Made by a program: the position numbers and the translations under genes | In this document: one piece after another, positions 32,389 through 43,255 of the stretch | Position numbering within the stretch: position 1 is the first letter of the stretch | How the letters are laid out: each line of letters opens with the position of its first letter | Assembly (NCBI GenBank): GCA_016748015.1 | Contig: JAAOMT010000236.1 | Location: 20,146-74,156 of the forward strand | Direction of reading: 5' to 3' | DNA from: Geosiphon pyriformis | Taxonomy: Eukaryota > Glomeromycota > Glomeromycetes > Archaeosporales > Geosiphonaceae | DNA length: 54,011 nt | Notes under the pieces: generated by a model | Told to the model about the DNA's origin: nothing | Seen by the model: only the letters and a program-made list of their open reading frames with translations | The model's database searches: none

Positions 32389-33280
32389 CAAAATTTGATT
32401 TGTTGATATAGATATCCAAAAAAATTGTTATCAAACCAGAAAATCCACTTTATGAACAAAATATTAACAAAATTAAGCCAAAAATTTGGAATTAAAAGAC
32501 TATTATTATTATCATATTATGTATAAACCAATAATTTAGTCAAAAAATTTAACAGAATATTGTGCAAAATAATAACCAAGATTAACCAAAAACATCAAGA
32601 CAAATAAGATTTATTTATACTACCAGTATTATTTGCTTATTGGACAATAAAGCAAAATACTACACAAACAATATTATTTGAACTAGTCTATATTAAAACA
32701 GCAATATTATAGTTAAAATATATATTAATATATATCTAACAAAACCAATAACAGAAGCTAACTTTTAAAAAACATTGCTAAAAAAAACATATAACTTAAT
32801 AGAAACTTTAAAAAACAAAAGACAAAAAACAGTTAATAACATATATAAATTACAAACAAAACAAAAAAAATAACATGATAACCAATTATCAGATAAACTA
32901 GTCAAATTTAAGATTGGGAACAAAGTACTTTTATATTGTATCAAAGTGAAAAAACAATAGAATAAAAAATTTGATTTCAAATAGAACAGACTATTTTATA
33001 TTTAAAAAATTCTAGGAAATAGAGCTTATAAATTAAGATAAACAACAAAATTTTAACTAAAGTAACACATAAAAATTAACTAAAATTATAATACAATATA
33101 ATATTATTATTTACCAATAATATTCCACAATTGGAAATACAATAAATACTAATTCAACCAGATGAGATTCCACAAAATCTAAAACCAGTTATAATTATTG
33201 ATACAAACATGTCAAATTGATCTACAAAAACAGTATATAAAAAATTAATATATACAATAAAAGCAAGTAGAAAAATGAAA
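32389..33280 (+). pseudogene. Element C integrase C-terminal remnant
   Basis: Continues after S1: LTKLSQKFGIKRLLLL, NNLVKKFNRILCKIITKIN (Glu of the triad now Lys), LPVLFAYWTIKQNTTQTILF, ELVYIKTAIL, KTYNLIETLKNKRQKTVNN, VKFKIGNKVLLYCIKVKKQ. A minus-strand open stretch 32765-32980 is antisense. Confidence 0.65.
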
Positions 33281-33515
33281 ATTACTGACAATATTTTCTC
33301 ATTTGTACAACAATTATTACAACTTATTTAACATCAAAAATCAAGTCTAGAAATCATTATTAACAAACAAGCAATCTAAAATAAAAACAAAAGAATAAAT
33401 CAAAAATCTCAAAGAAAAAAACAATATTCCAGATATTATATTTCTGGAAATCCAGTAAACAAAATAATAGAAAAAGTGGAAAAGACTCTAAAAACTTCAA
33501 GAATAGTGATATCAG
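33281..33515 (+). pseudogene. Element C post-integrase remnant, cut by F
   Basis: MKITDNIFSFVQQLLQLI, HQKSSLEIIINKQAI, PVNKIIEKVEKTLKTSRIVI, then the F LTR begins at 33516. Matches the start of the extension in B and G, diverging near its end. The rest of C and its 3' LTR are missing. Confidence 0.55.
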
Positions 33516-33722
33516 TATTACTAGTAGAATTTTAGCTATTAATTAGCATGAAATTACCTTCATAATTCCTATTATATATTAGCATATATTATTATCATTT
33601 CGATTATTACTTATTACTTAATCAAATTATCAAATATTATTACTCAATTAATAACCCAATTTGTACCATAAAAATTAAAATAATCAAATTACACAATACT
33701 CTGAACCATTTAATATAGTTAA

Positions 33723-33824
33723 AATTCGCCGAAATTGATAAAAATTCGCCGAAATAATCAATAGTTTGTAGAAATAACTTGTAGTTCACCAAAATATATC
33801 TTTAGTTTGCCAAAATTAAAGCAA
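33723..33824 (+). repeat. Five 20-bp tandem repeats with TTCGCCGAA dyad in LTR F
   Basis: The dyad TTCGCCGAA or a decayed form occurs at 33725, 33745, 33765, 33785 and 33806, a regular 20-bp period. First two copies are perfect; the others read TTTGTAGAA, TTCACCAAA and TTTGCCAAA. Lies about 45 bp upstream of the TATA box; same array in the 3' LTR (about 43465-43566) and in S2 (inverted). Confidence 0.85.
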
Positions 33825-33866
33825 AGAAAAAAGTGCAAGTTCAAAGACTAATACTACAACAAGTTG

Positions 33867-33876
33867 TATAAAAAAA
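33867..33876 (+). promoter_or_regulatory. TATA box of LTR F
   Basis: TATAAAAAAA after AAGTTG, downstream of the 20-bp array; conserved at 43607 in the 3' LTR and, inverted, near 35575 in S2. Likely core promoter. Confidence 0.6.
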
Positions 33877-34488
33877 GAGCTTTTCTCTTCAAGAAAATGT
33901 ATTTTCTTATATCATAGTATAGTATTTTACTTTAGATATCTTAATTATAACAAATCATCTTTTACAAAAATCAAATAAAAATTAAAATATTCCAAAACCA
34001 AATCCTTAAATTATTACACTTAAAATTCTCTTAGCACAATTAACGTTTTGAAATTGATTAACTACCAATTTCAATAAACTGTTAGTAACTTTAGGTCTGA
34101 ATAGAAAATATTTCTCTTGATAAAATCTTATTTTTTTTACATTTCTTTTATTTTTTCTTTCTTTTCTTACTATAATCATTAAAGTAGTCTGCAGACAAAA
34201 TTTCTGTAGAAAAGTTAACTTTCACAGCAAAAGTAACTACATATTTTTAGTAAACTTTTAGATAAGCAATTTTTAAGAAGGAGTTGACATTTATTACAAC
34301 ATAACTACACAAAAAAACTGGCATAGAATTGGTCATTTTACTTATAAGTTCAGCAGTTCAAATTATAGAAGATAATTTGTAAATAAATTCAGTTATTGGA
34401 GGTTCAACTGCTTCCAAAAAACATAAAATTAGCAACAGACAAACATTAACAACATTCAAAAAAAAGACCAAAAATCTCTGGTAACATT

Positions 34489-34505
34489 TGGTGCTCTCTC
34501 ACAGA
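34489..34505 (+). other. Element F primer-binding site
   Basis: TGGTGCTCTCTCACAGA, two bases after the LTR. The first ten bases are those of the B/D site in its undamaged form, suggesting the same primer tRNA or a close one. Confidence 0.6.
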
Positions 34506-34531
34506 AATAACATAGCAACAGCAAATTTAAA

Positions 34532-34958
34532 GTGGTGACCACACCAAACACAATAACTCTAAAATATTATCAATCAATTTACATTTACTGCAAGCAAAGA
34601 TTCAACATCTAAGACGGAATTGAAATTTTTAAGAAATCACTATACCAATATATTAAAAACTGCATCAACAATTATCTTTTTGGAAACTACAATATTTCAA
34701 AAGTCAGAAACAACTTTTACAATATTTTATTGTACTATTTACTATTGGGAACTAAAGATCATAACAGTGAAACACTTGTTACCTACTTTCAAGAATTTAA
34801 CTTTAACATTATCCAGTACTGTAAAAAAAAGTATCTAGTACAATCCAAATACTTTTTTGACTTTGAATCAGAAACAGAGACAAGCAACAAAGGCAAAAAA
34901 AATTGAAACAACACTCAAAAACTGTTCCAAACACTCCAAAAATACCAAAAACAACTGC
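34532..34958 (+). pseudogene. Element F Gag N-terminal domain, non-ATG start
   Basis: Frame VVTTPNTITLKYYQSIYIYC, IFKKSLYQYIKNCINNYLFG, NNFYNILLYYLLLGTKDHNS, YFQEFNFNIIQYCKKKYLVQ. Corresponds to the Gag N-domain of A and B (ALTYYINARI...LYREL). First codon GTG at 34532-34534 in TAAAGTGG context, identical in layout to A. Interrupted at 34959 by S2. One stop (34614) in the middle. Confidence 0.55.
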
Positions 34959-35930
34959 TGTTACCAGAGGTTTTTGGTCTTTTTTCTTGAATGCTATTAA
35001 TGTTAATTTGCTGTAAATTTACATTTTCAAAAAGTAGTTGAACCTTCAGTAACTGAATTTATCTTCAAATTATCTCCTATAATTTGAACTATTGGGCTTA
35101 TAAGTGGAATGGCCAATTTCTTGCCAGTTACTTTATGTAGTTTTATTGTAGTAAACGTCAACTCTTTCCTAGGAATTGCTCATCTGGAAGCTCACTAAAA
35201 ATGTGTAGTTACTTTGCTGTGAAAGTCAACTTTTCTACAGGAATCTTGTCTGTAGGCTACCTTAATAATTATAATAAGAAAAGAAAGAAAAATAAAAAAA
35301 ATATAAAAGAAATAGAATTTTATCAAGAAAAACGTTTTTCTATCCAGGCCTGGAGTCACTAACAGTTTATTGAAATTGGTAGCTAATCAATTTCAAAACG
35401 TTAGTTGTGTTGAGGGAATTTCAAGTGTGATAATTTAAGAATTTGGTTTTTCGAATATTTAATTTTTATTTGAATGTGTAAAAGTGATTTGTTTCAATTA
35501 AGATCTCTAAAGTAGAATGCTATAGTAAGATACTATAAGAAGATACATTTTCTTGAAGAGAGAAGCTCTTCTTTTATATAACTTGTTGTGGTACTAGTTT
35601 TTGAACTTGCACTTTTCTCTTTGCTACAATTTGGGTGAACTTAAGATATATTTCAGCAAATTTACAAGTTATTTCACTGAACTATTGATTATTTCGGCAA
35701 ATTTTCATTAATTTCGGCGAATTTTGACTATGTTAAATGGTTCAGGGTATTGTGTAATTTGATTATCTTAATTTCTAGAGTACAAATCGGATTATTGATT
35801 AAGTAATGATATTTGATAATTTGGTTAAATAATAAGTGATAATCGAATTAATAATAATGTATGCTAATTAATAATAGGAATTATAAGGGTAATTTCATGC
35901 TAGTTAATGACTAAAATTCTACTGGTAATA
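34959..35930 (-). repeat. S2: inverted solo LTR (972 bp) of the F family
   Basis: Plus strand begins TGTTACCAGAGGTTTTTGG and ends TCTACTGGTAATA, i.e. the reverse complement of the F LTR with the terminal CA now TA. Flanked by CTGC on both sides (34955-34958 and 35931-35934), a 4-bp duplication. Contains the TTCGGCGAA/TTCGGCAAA repeats (near 35640-35730) in reverse. Splits F gag. No internal region, hence solo. Confidence 0.9.
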
Positions 35931-37435
35931 CTGCCAAATACTTGCAAACACCTGAACAAGGAACCAGCATTAAATTATCACTTTTTATTATACCATTTCC
36001 AATTTCACTTGCTCAACTATAAACACCAAGTTTACCACTTATCTGTTTCTTCAGACCAGAAGATTTTCAGTCACCTAAAAGTCTTACTCAACAGCAAAAA
36101 CCAATATCAACCAGCACTAATATTATTAATTATTTACAAGAAAATAAAAGTAATCATTCAAAAAACTTAGAAAGTAAAGAAACTAAATTAGAACAAGTAA
36201 ACTACAGAAAATGAAAAAAAATGACAACTGTTTATATTGCAAAAATTCCAAAATTTACTGGTGAAAATAATGATACCAGTTTTCAAAAATGGCTTGACAA
36301 AGTCCAGAAAGCAGAAGATGCAAATAAATAAAATACAGCAAAAATGTTCAAAGCAATTTCATACTTTCTTCAAAAAATTATAGGAGAATAGTTTGAAAAC
36401 TTAGAAGAACCATTTGGAAACTGGCAAGCATTCAAAAATGCTTTCTTACAACAATTCACTAACAACAACACTTTTATCACTCTCCAAAATCACTTTTACA
36501 ATATCAAACAAGAAACATCTAAAACTGTTATAACCTATCTTGGAAGATTTAATAATCTTTTTAAACAAATTTGACTATTTGAAATCAATTAATACTATTT
36601 CAATGCCCAGATTTTGGATCAGTTTATAGCAGAATTAAAAGACAAATTGATCAAAAAAGTTTGCTCACCTGCTCTAGAAGACTTAGCAATAGTTATTAGA
36701 TATGCAAAAAACTATAAAATGGCAATAGAAGAAGCAAATCATATCAAACTTGTAAATCTTGCTATTAAAGAAACCAGCTCAGCAGCTGAAGAAAAAATTG
36801 ATCAGCTTACAAAAAAGGTTGAAAACTATCAACAACAGCAATAACAAACACAAAAATATTAACCACCACAACAACAAAACCAAACCAACTACCCATTATT
36901 ATTAAACAATTAAAACCAAAGTTGTCATTATTGTGGAATTCTAAGACATTGGAAACAAGACTGCAAAAAACTACAAAAAAACCAACAAAACAGGAATAAT
37001 TAATGTTACTTTTCAACATAGCAATTTCATTATCAGTCTTTACTATCAGTCTACTATTTTTCAAGACCCCAACAACAAAACAGTTACTATCAACCTTCTT
37101 CCCACCAACAATATTAATAACCTTCACCAATTCAACAGTATCAACAGCCACTTATACAACAATATTAAGTACCTGTTCAAAAATTGATTTAACAAAACCA
37201 ATTCACACCCCAAAATTAATTCCATAATAATAATAACAGAATCAACTCAAACAACTAGTTGGTTTCTCGAAATTCTGGTCAGTAAAGACCCAATTATTAC
37301 CACACTCAATCCAGTTATCTTACAATACCAAAAGAATCAGATTTTTAACAAACTGCACTTTCTAAAGATAAAGTTGCAGCACCAAAATTAAACCTTTCCA
37401 ACAATACTATTCTATTAGTCCAAATTGTTCAAAAT
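35931..37435 (+). pseudogene. Element F Gag core, knuckle and linker
   Basis: After S2: Asn/Gln-rich text, then VYIAKIPKFTGENNDTSFQK, WLDKVQKAEDANK, NWQAFKNAFLQQFTNNNTFI, NIKQETSKTVITYLGRFNNL, FNAQILDQFIAELKDKLIKK, AIVIRYAKNYKMAIEEANHI and a coiled stretch AEEKIDQLTKKVENYQQQQ. Knuckle complete at 36923-36964: CHYCGILRHWKQDC. Gln/Pro/Asn-rich linker to 37435 with stops at Gln codons (mostly CAA/CAG to TAA/TAG). Confidence 0.8.
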
Positions 37436-37870
37436 ACCAACCTTTCAGATATATTTCTATTTGAATTTGAAGCCAATGAATCACCATTCTTGCTTAGCAA
37501 TGCAGCTGTTAATGAGCAAAAAACAATCACTGCTATATATACTAAAGCTAAAGTGAAAGGAAAACAAATCTGCTTAATTCTAGACAATAGATTAGCTAAA
37601 AGTATTATTATTACCTACCAACTAATGCAACAACTCAACCAAAATATTGACAGACCAGTCCAAACAGTAATTATTATAGCTGATAGTATGAAGAAAACTT
37701 CAGTAGAAGAAATTGATAACTTTCTTTTCACAGTTAATAAAATTACCATTTCAGTCAAAGTTTTAGTCATAAATGTACCTTAATACCAAGCTTTTGTTGG
37801 AAATGATTGGTTTCTTAAGACCAATGCAAATTTAGATTGGGAAATCCAGGAATTGAAGATTTCGTATTAA
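37436..37870 (+). pseudogene. Element F protease
   Basis: LSDIFLFEFEANESPFLLSN, EQKTITAIYTKAKVKGKQIC, LILDNRLAKSIIITYQLMQQ, VQTVIIIADSMKKTSVEEID, KITISVKVLVIN, YQAFVGNDWFLKTNANLDW. Catalytic motif D-N-R where D-S/T-G is expected, so inactive; 97 codons of it remain open (37490-37783). Confidence 0.8.
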
Positions 37871-38839
37871 GAACAATATACCAAAGTACCTACCACCTGT
37901 AGTACTTTTAATAAAAAATATGAAAAAGCCTTAGTATTCGAATTTGAAGAAGAGAAAGAACTACCAATCACTAAAACCTTTATGGCTCTTGGATTAACAT
38001 CCAATTGGGCTGAGAAACAGAACAAGAACTCTTTGAGGAAACCAGAAAATAGAATATAGTTAGATATTTTACATTAGAACCATAGAAACAACCATCTTAT
38101 ATCCTACTTAAATGCAAAGATTGCAGCAAGAAACTTTTATCAATGGGAGCATGTATCTCCTCAGAAGAAAAATATGAAGCTTGTACCTATTACTACTGTA
38201 AAGCATGCCATAAAAAATGATTTGGATATTCCAAACAAAATAGAAAATAGGACAACACTTCTTGTCTTACATACAAAAATATGTTATCAGAAGAATACAA
38301 CTGAATTGATGTTGCAATAAAAAGAGAAGTATGTAATCAAACCTGTCAATATGCTCTATTAATCTCAGAAAAAGTGAGAAGAAAAATACTTTTTGATACA
38401 ACATACAACAGTGTTTTTAACAAACTCTACCATTATCCTTATAATGCTGAAATGATCTTTGATTTAGCAATGGCTTTAATCAATAAAGCCACACAAAAAG
38501 ATGTTTGCCAAATAAAAGAAGCTAAGTATATTAAATACACAATATAATTACCTAAATTTAACTATAAAGATAAAGTAAAAACATATCACCAGATTACAAG
38601 TCATACTTATCTAACCCAAAAAGCTCAAATTCAATGATTGAAGCAAATAAATATTCAATTGTATGAAGAATACATCATGCTTTGTAATGACAAATAGTGT
38701 TCAGAATGCTATGCTCTTAGCATCTCTTTACTTAACAAAAATGACTAGGAGAAAATTGAGTTTAAAGAATCTAGGCTAGTAGAAAAAATTACAATAACTC
38801 CAATTTATCTTACTAAAAATTAGTCTGTTATACAACTTA
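37871..38839 (+). pseudogene. Element F linker and Cys-rich module
   Basis: Linker VFEFEEEKELPITKTFMALG, LTSNWAEKQN parallels ETYQVSWADxxHN of B and G. Cys-rich: LKCKDCSKKLLSMGACISSE, CTYYYCKACHKK, CLTYKNMLSEEYN, VCNQTCQYALLISEKV, then INIQLYEEYIMLCNDK*CSE. Five cysteine clusters at the same spacing as in the other family, with one CxxC lost (CLTY). Confidence 0.65.
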
Positions 38840-39270
38840 AATACTTTGACAACAATGGACAAAGAATAAAACCAAAAAAAGCCCACGATATAGATGTTGA
38901 ATATGATCTACAATATTCAGGAAAAGATATTTTGGTCCTCTAACCAAAATCCTTAACCAAAATCAACTTCAAAATTGCTCTTAAAATACCATCAGAAACA
39001 ATAGTACAAATTGCTTCTCAATCATCATTGGCAAGCAAAAAAATCAATATTAGAGAAGGAGTTATAGATGCAGAATATACTGAAGATATTACCATCATGT
39101 TACAGAATAAAACAGACAAACCATTTAGGATTGAACATGCAGAAAAGATTGCCCAAACAATTTATCTATTCTTAATCAACATTTTGGGTTTATAATTAGT
39201 TAACAATAGAGAATTATTATTTTACTTTTTAGAAAACATCACGAAATTTACACTTGCTCAAAACTCACTA
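38840..39270 (+). pseudogene. Element F dUTPase
   Basis: KKAHDIDVEYDLQYSGKDIL (motif 1), ETIVQIASQSSLASKKINI (motif 2), REGVIDAEYTED (motif 3, Asp and Tyr kept), RIEHAEKIAQTIYLFLINI (motif 4). Motif 5 is not clear: NNRELLFYFLENITKF occupies its place. Closest of all copies to the canonical motif 3 (GVIDADY). Stops at 38941 and about 39194. Confidence 0.8.
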
Positions 39271-39770
39271 CTACTCAACAAATCTTTGAATTCAATAAAC
39301 AAATCTGTTTAAAACATAAAATCTCAATCTTAAATGTTTATATTCCCAAAGAAATGAAGAAATTTTGAGTTATATTCTACAATCCCAACAATTACTTTAT
39401 TGTCTTATTAAATAAATTAAAAATTAGAATCATATATAGCAACATCTTTCAAGATGAAAACTCTTAAACTGTCTCTAATTTCATTGAAATTGTAAGACAT
39501 ATCTTACTTTTCAATCCAAATATTATCTCTACTATTAAAAGCTACTATCTTTTGGAAGAAAAACTTTCTCGAATCAACATGAGTCTTTTAGAACTCCAAC
39601 AACAAAGACAACTGAAACAGCTAATAGTTTAATTTGCAGATATATTTACAAAAGACAACAATAACTTAAAAAAACTGATATTGTCTAACATCAAATTCAC
39701 ACAAGAAATGCTCTACCAAAATGACAACAAGCTTATTAAGTACCACTTGTCAGCCACCAATTCATCAGAG
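39271..39770 (+). pseudogene. Element F dUTPase-RT spacer
   Basis: Very degenerate text: VYIPKEMKKF, VIFYNPNNYFIVLLNKLKIR, IYSNIFQDENS, LEEKLSRINMSLLELQQQRQ, LIV*FADIFTKDNNNLKKLI, alternating between frames. Corresponds by position to the NTT...GTTI spacer and the FNDIFAS segment of B and G. Confidence 0.5.
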
Positions 39771-40520
39771 AAAAGGTCCAAAGAATGTTTAATAACAGAT
39801 TGATTCAACCATCAAAAAGTCCATAGGTTTCACCAGTAGTTTTGGTTAAAAAAAAATAGAAAAATCAGATTTTGTGTTGACTATTACCAATTAAACAGTG
39901 TAACAATTAAAGATGCCTACTCCTTTCCAAGAATTGATAACATGCTAAATGCTCTAAGAAAAGCCAAGTTCTTTTCAACTTTAGACTTAAAAAATGAATA
40001 CTAGCAAATCGAAATAGACTCAAAAGATTGACCCAAAACAGCATTTTATCATCCAAAAAAAAAACTATAAGTTCAATGTTATGTTTTTTGAACTCTGCAA
40101 TGCACCAGCAACATTCTAGCAATTCATAAATGTTGTTTACTAAGGACTTTTATGGCAATTAATAGTTGTTTATCTGGATGACACTAATGTGTACTTACCA
40201 AGCTTTGAAGCTCATTTTATTTACCTGTAAAAAGTTTTTCAATGATTATAGAAAGCAAGATTAAAATTAAACATTGAGAAATATCACTTTGGAAAAACAA
40301 GTTTAATTTTTTTTAAACACATAGTTAACAAAAATGGAGTCAAACCAAATTGTAGAACAATTAGTGCTGTCAAAAACTTTCAAACTTCCAAAAATACTAC
40401 AGAGTTACAAAAATTTGTGAAATTAGTCTTATATTATCGAAAATTCATAAAAAAATTCTCAGAAATTGCCAAACTCCTTAGTTATTTTATCAACAAAAAC
40501 ATGTCATATTAATAAACTAA
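39771..40520 (+). pseudogene. Element F reverse transcriptase
   Basis: RKIRFCVDYYQLNSVTIKD, AYSFPRIDNMLNALRKAKFF, STLDLKNEY*QIEIDSKD, a frameshift in an A-run near 40060, then YKFNVMFFELCNAPATF*QF, LIVVYLDDTNVYLPSFEAHF (YLDD intact), KYHFGKTSLIFFKHIVNKNG, KFVKLVLYYRKFIKKFSEIA. Several stops at former Trp and Gln codons. Confidence 0.85.
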
Positions 40521-40985
40521 AAAACAGCAGAAAGCCTTTGAAACTCTCAAAACAAAATTAACAACAGCCCCAGTTTTTGTTTATTCAAACTTCAACAAAT
40601 AGTTTCAACTAGCCATTAATGCTTCACACACAGCATTTGGTGCTATTTTATTACAATTAGATGAAAATAGCCAGAAACAAGTTATTGTTTATGTTAGTAA
40701 AACACTCAAACCAACAGAATTCAAGTATGGCTCAACTGAATTAGAAGCTGCTGCAGTCATTTGGGTTTTTAAACACTTTCAACAATACTTGAAAAATAGA
40801 AAAAAATTTAATATTATAACTGACAATATTGGTCTCAAATGGCTCAATAAAAAAAAAACTGAACAAAGTGCCAAACAGTTTCAATAGAATAACTTCCTAG
40901 CAGACTACAAATATATTGTACACCACAAACCAAGAAAACTATACACTAATGTTAACAATCTTTCAAGAATGAAACAAGATTAACA
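40521..40985 (+). pseudogene. Element F RNase H
   Basis: Reads QQKAFETLKTKLTTAPVFVY, FQLAINASHTAFGAILLQLD (first Asp to Asn), QVIVYVSKTLKPTEFKYGST, ELEAAAVIWVFKHFQQYLKN, KFNIITDNIGLKWLNKKKT, IVHHKPRKLYTNVNNLSRMK (last Asp to Asn). Long open frame; two of the acidic catalytic positions are lost. Confidence 0.8.
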
Positions 40986-42440
40986 CTAACAGCAATCTTA
41001 CCACAACTTATCAACTTATCAACAATAATAACCAAACAACAATAGATCTCAGAAATTACAACAACATTAAAAACTATTTGGAGACTTTTACCATGTCAGA
41101 AAATTGGTTTTCAAGTGAAAAAAACCGATTACAACATTAATCAAAACAATATTTTATACACCACAACAAAATCTATTATAAAAATTGCAGAAATTCAAAC
41201 CAATCACTCAGATTAGTACAGGAAAATGAAAAAGAAACAATCCTATACAACATGTACACTCATCCATTATCAGCACACTTGGGAGAGATGAAACAATTCA
41301 AAGAACTTTTAAACATTATTTTTAACTCTACATGTAAAAAGACATTTGACAATATATAAAATCTTGTAATAATTGTTAAAAAAGAGAAGGAACTTGCTCC
41401 ACAGAACCTTTAAATTCAATCAAAGTTGGACAACCTTTTAACAGAGTTGGAATTAATTTAGTCAGACTATTATCTATTACAACCCAAGGAAATCATTATA
41501 TTGCAGTTGTAGTAGATTATTTTACCAAATAGTCTGAAGCTAAAGTTATCTAAAGAACAGATGCAAAATCAGTAGCAAATTTTGTTTATAAAGACATTAT
41601 TTGTAGACATGGATGCCTAATTGAACTTTTATTTGATCAAGGAACCCATTTTATAAACAACTTAATATAAAAAATTTGTGAATAATTCAATGTCAAAAGA
41701 CTTTTATTATCACTTTATTATCCCTAAACAAATAGACTTTAGAATGTTTCAACAAAATATTATATGAATCTTTAGCCAAAGTCTCAACAGATTTTGAACA
41801 GAAATGGAATATTTTTATTCTATCAGTGTTATTAACATACAGAAAACTAAAACAAGATACTATAAAACACATATCATTTGATCTTACTTATGAAAGAACA
41901 GCAAGATTACCAATTAATTTCACAGTGAAAACATATTCAGTACAACCAATCAATGAAGAAAACTTCTAAGAAACACTCCAAAAAAGAGTCTACACTCTTT
42001 TTAATATACTGGAAGGAAAAAAACAAATAGCAGCCACTTATATTGAACACTTTCAAGCTCAACAAAAAGAAAGGCATGACAATAAACTGTTACCAGTTGT
42101 CAACGAATTTAAAGTTGGAAATAAAATTTTTTTACACAGAACTAAGGCTAAAAAACAATAAAGTGAAAAATTTAAACATAAATAGGATAGACCATTTTAT
42201 ATCTACTAAATTTTAGGCAATAGATCATATAAGTTAAGACTTAATAACAAAGTACTAGCAAAAGTTGCATATGGAGATTGATTAAAACATTATCATTTCA
42301 GAAACAATTCTAAACTTTTAATTTCACAAATTGGTACATATTTCCTTTTAATTAATCCTAAAAATATTCTCTGAAATTTAGAACCAATAGTTATAATAAA
42401 ACAACAACTAAACTTGAATACTTAATTTAACATTTTTATA
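40986..42440 (+). pseudogene. Element F integrase
   Basis: RLVQENEKETILYNMYTHPL, SAHLGEMKQFKELLNII (His pair), SCNNC (Cys pair), FNRVGINLVRLLSITTQGNH (first Asp to Asn), YIAVVVDYFTK*SEAKVI, FVYKDIICRHGCLIELLFDQ, GTHFINN (second Asp kept), then text lacking a clear ERFN motif. C-terminal part FKVGNKIFLHRTKAKKQ, ILGNRSYKLRLNNKVLAKVA. ICRHGC here keeps the Arg codon that is a stop in B, D and G. Confidence 0.75.
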
Positions 42441-43240
42441 ATAATCTCTTTAAAATACACAAAAATAATAAATAATTACAAGAAACATTCAAACCCAAAA
42501 ACAAATAAAAACCCCATATTCAAAAAATAATTTTTTTTTATTCTTTTTATTAATTAGTCACTTTTATCATGATTATTCTCTGAAATATCCAACAAATATT
42601 TCAAAAATTAATATTAGCTTTAAAAACACTTCCTGATTTATTCATAATAATTAATAGAAATCAAATTAATTACACTTAAAAAAAAACCACAACACCAGTA
42701 ATAAATAATTTTCAAAATTATTATCCTTATAGAAAAAAAACAAGAGGTTACTCTGGAAATCAATTACCAGAACTTTTGAAACAAGCACTAAAAGAAAACT
42801 TTTTATTTGCTCCTATTGACATTTTACCAAATACCACAATCCAACAAAAACTTCTATTATTTTTAATGAACAAAACAATGAACATACTCTTATTTATAGA
42901 TATTTTCATATTAAAAAAACACTCTATGAATAAAAACTAGAACTTGAAGCAACCAACATTACTCCTGAAGCTATACAAAAACAAATTCACAATAAATTCA
43001 AAACAGCAGCTGGACCAGCAAACATTTGCTACAAACTTAGAGCAGCATTTAGACTCTATGATTTATTCAATACTTGTGAAAATGTCTTACAAAATCTAAT
43101 ACTTTACCCAATAAAGATTCAATACATTGGAAAGCTCACAGAACTAATATTTCAACAATTTTCAGGCCAAATCACTTCAATTATCTTGGATTACTATTTT
43201 GACATTACAAATAGTGCTTGAACTTTGATAAAGTTCAGTC
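42441..43240 (+). pseudogene. Element F post-integrase extension
   Basis: Begins near 42568 with MIIL*NIQQIFQKLILAL, RKKTRGYSGNQLPELLKQAL, KENFLFAPIDILPNTTIQQK; then in another frame NEQNNEHTLIYRYFHIKKTL, NITPEAIQKQIHNKFKTAAG, PANICYKLRAAFRLYDLFNT, YIGKLTELIFQQFSGQITSI. Same position as the extension in B/D/G; similarity is weak. No membrane segment. Unknown function. Confidence 0.5.
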
Positions 43241-43255
43241 TTGAGGAGGAGATTA
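43241..43255 (+). other. Element F polypurine tract
   Basis: TTGAGGAGGAGATTA immediately before the 3' LTR; GAGGAGGAGA is a good plus-strand primer site and unusually G-rich for this region. Confidence 0.7.

Larger units (their letters stand above)
16120..33515 (+). mobile_element. Element C: oldest Ty3/gypsy copy, split into three pieces
   Basis: Reassembles as 16120-19280, 29263-31450 and 32389-33515 in colinear order: gag core, knuckle, protease, Cys-rich, dUTPase, RT, RNase H, integrase, post-integrase extension. Its gag start lies beyond B (left, outside the window) and its 3' LTR is absent, F being present instead. Very AT-rich, with stops every few dozen codons, hence the oldest layer. 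Text continues across both internal insertions: AKNHKHI | KISIYN-type across D, and EFIYQ | DLIC-type across S1, each with a short target duplicate. Confidence 0.85.
33516..34486 (+). repeat. Element F 5' LTR (971 bp)
   Basis: Begins TATTACTAGTAGAATTTTAG (TGTTACC in the other copies) and ends CTCTGGTAACA. Contains five 20-21-bp repeats (33723-33824), TATAAAAAA at 33867-33876, and a long pyrimidine tract near 34140. Compared with the 3' LTR over the first ~250 bp I count about 16 differences, about 14 of them transitions. Confidence 0.9.
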
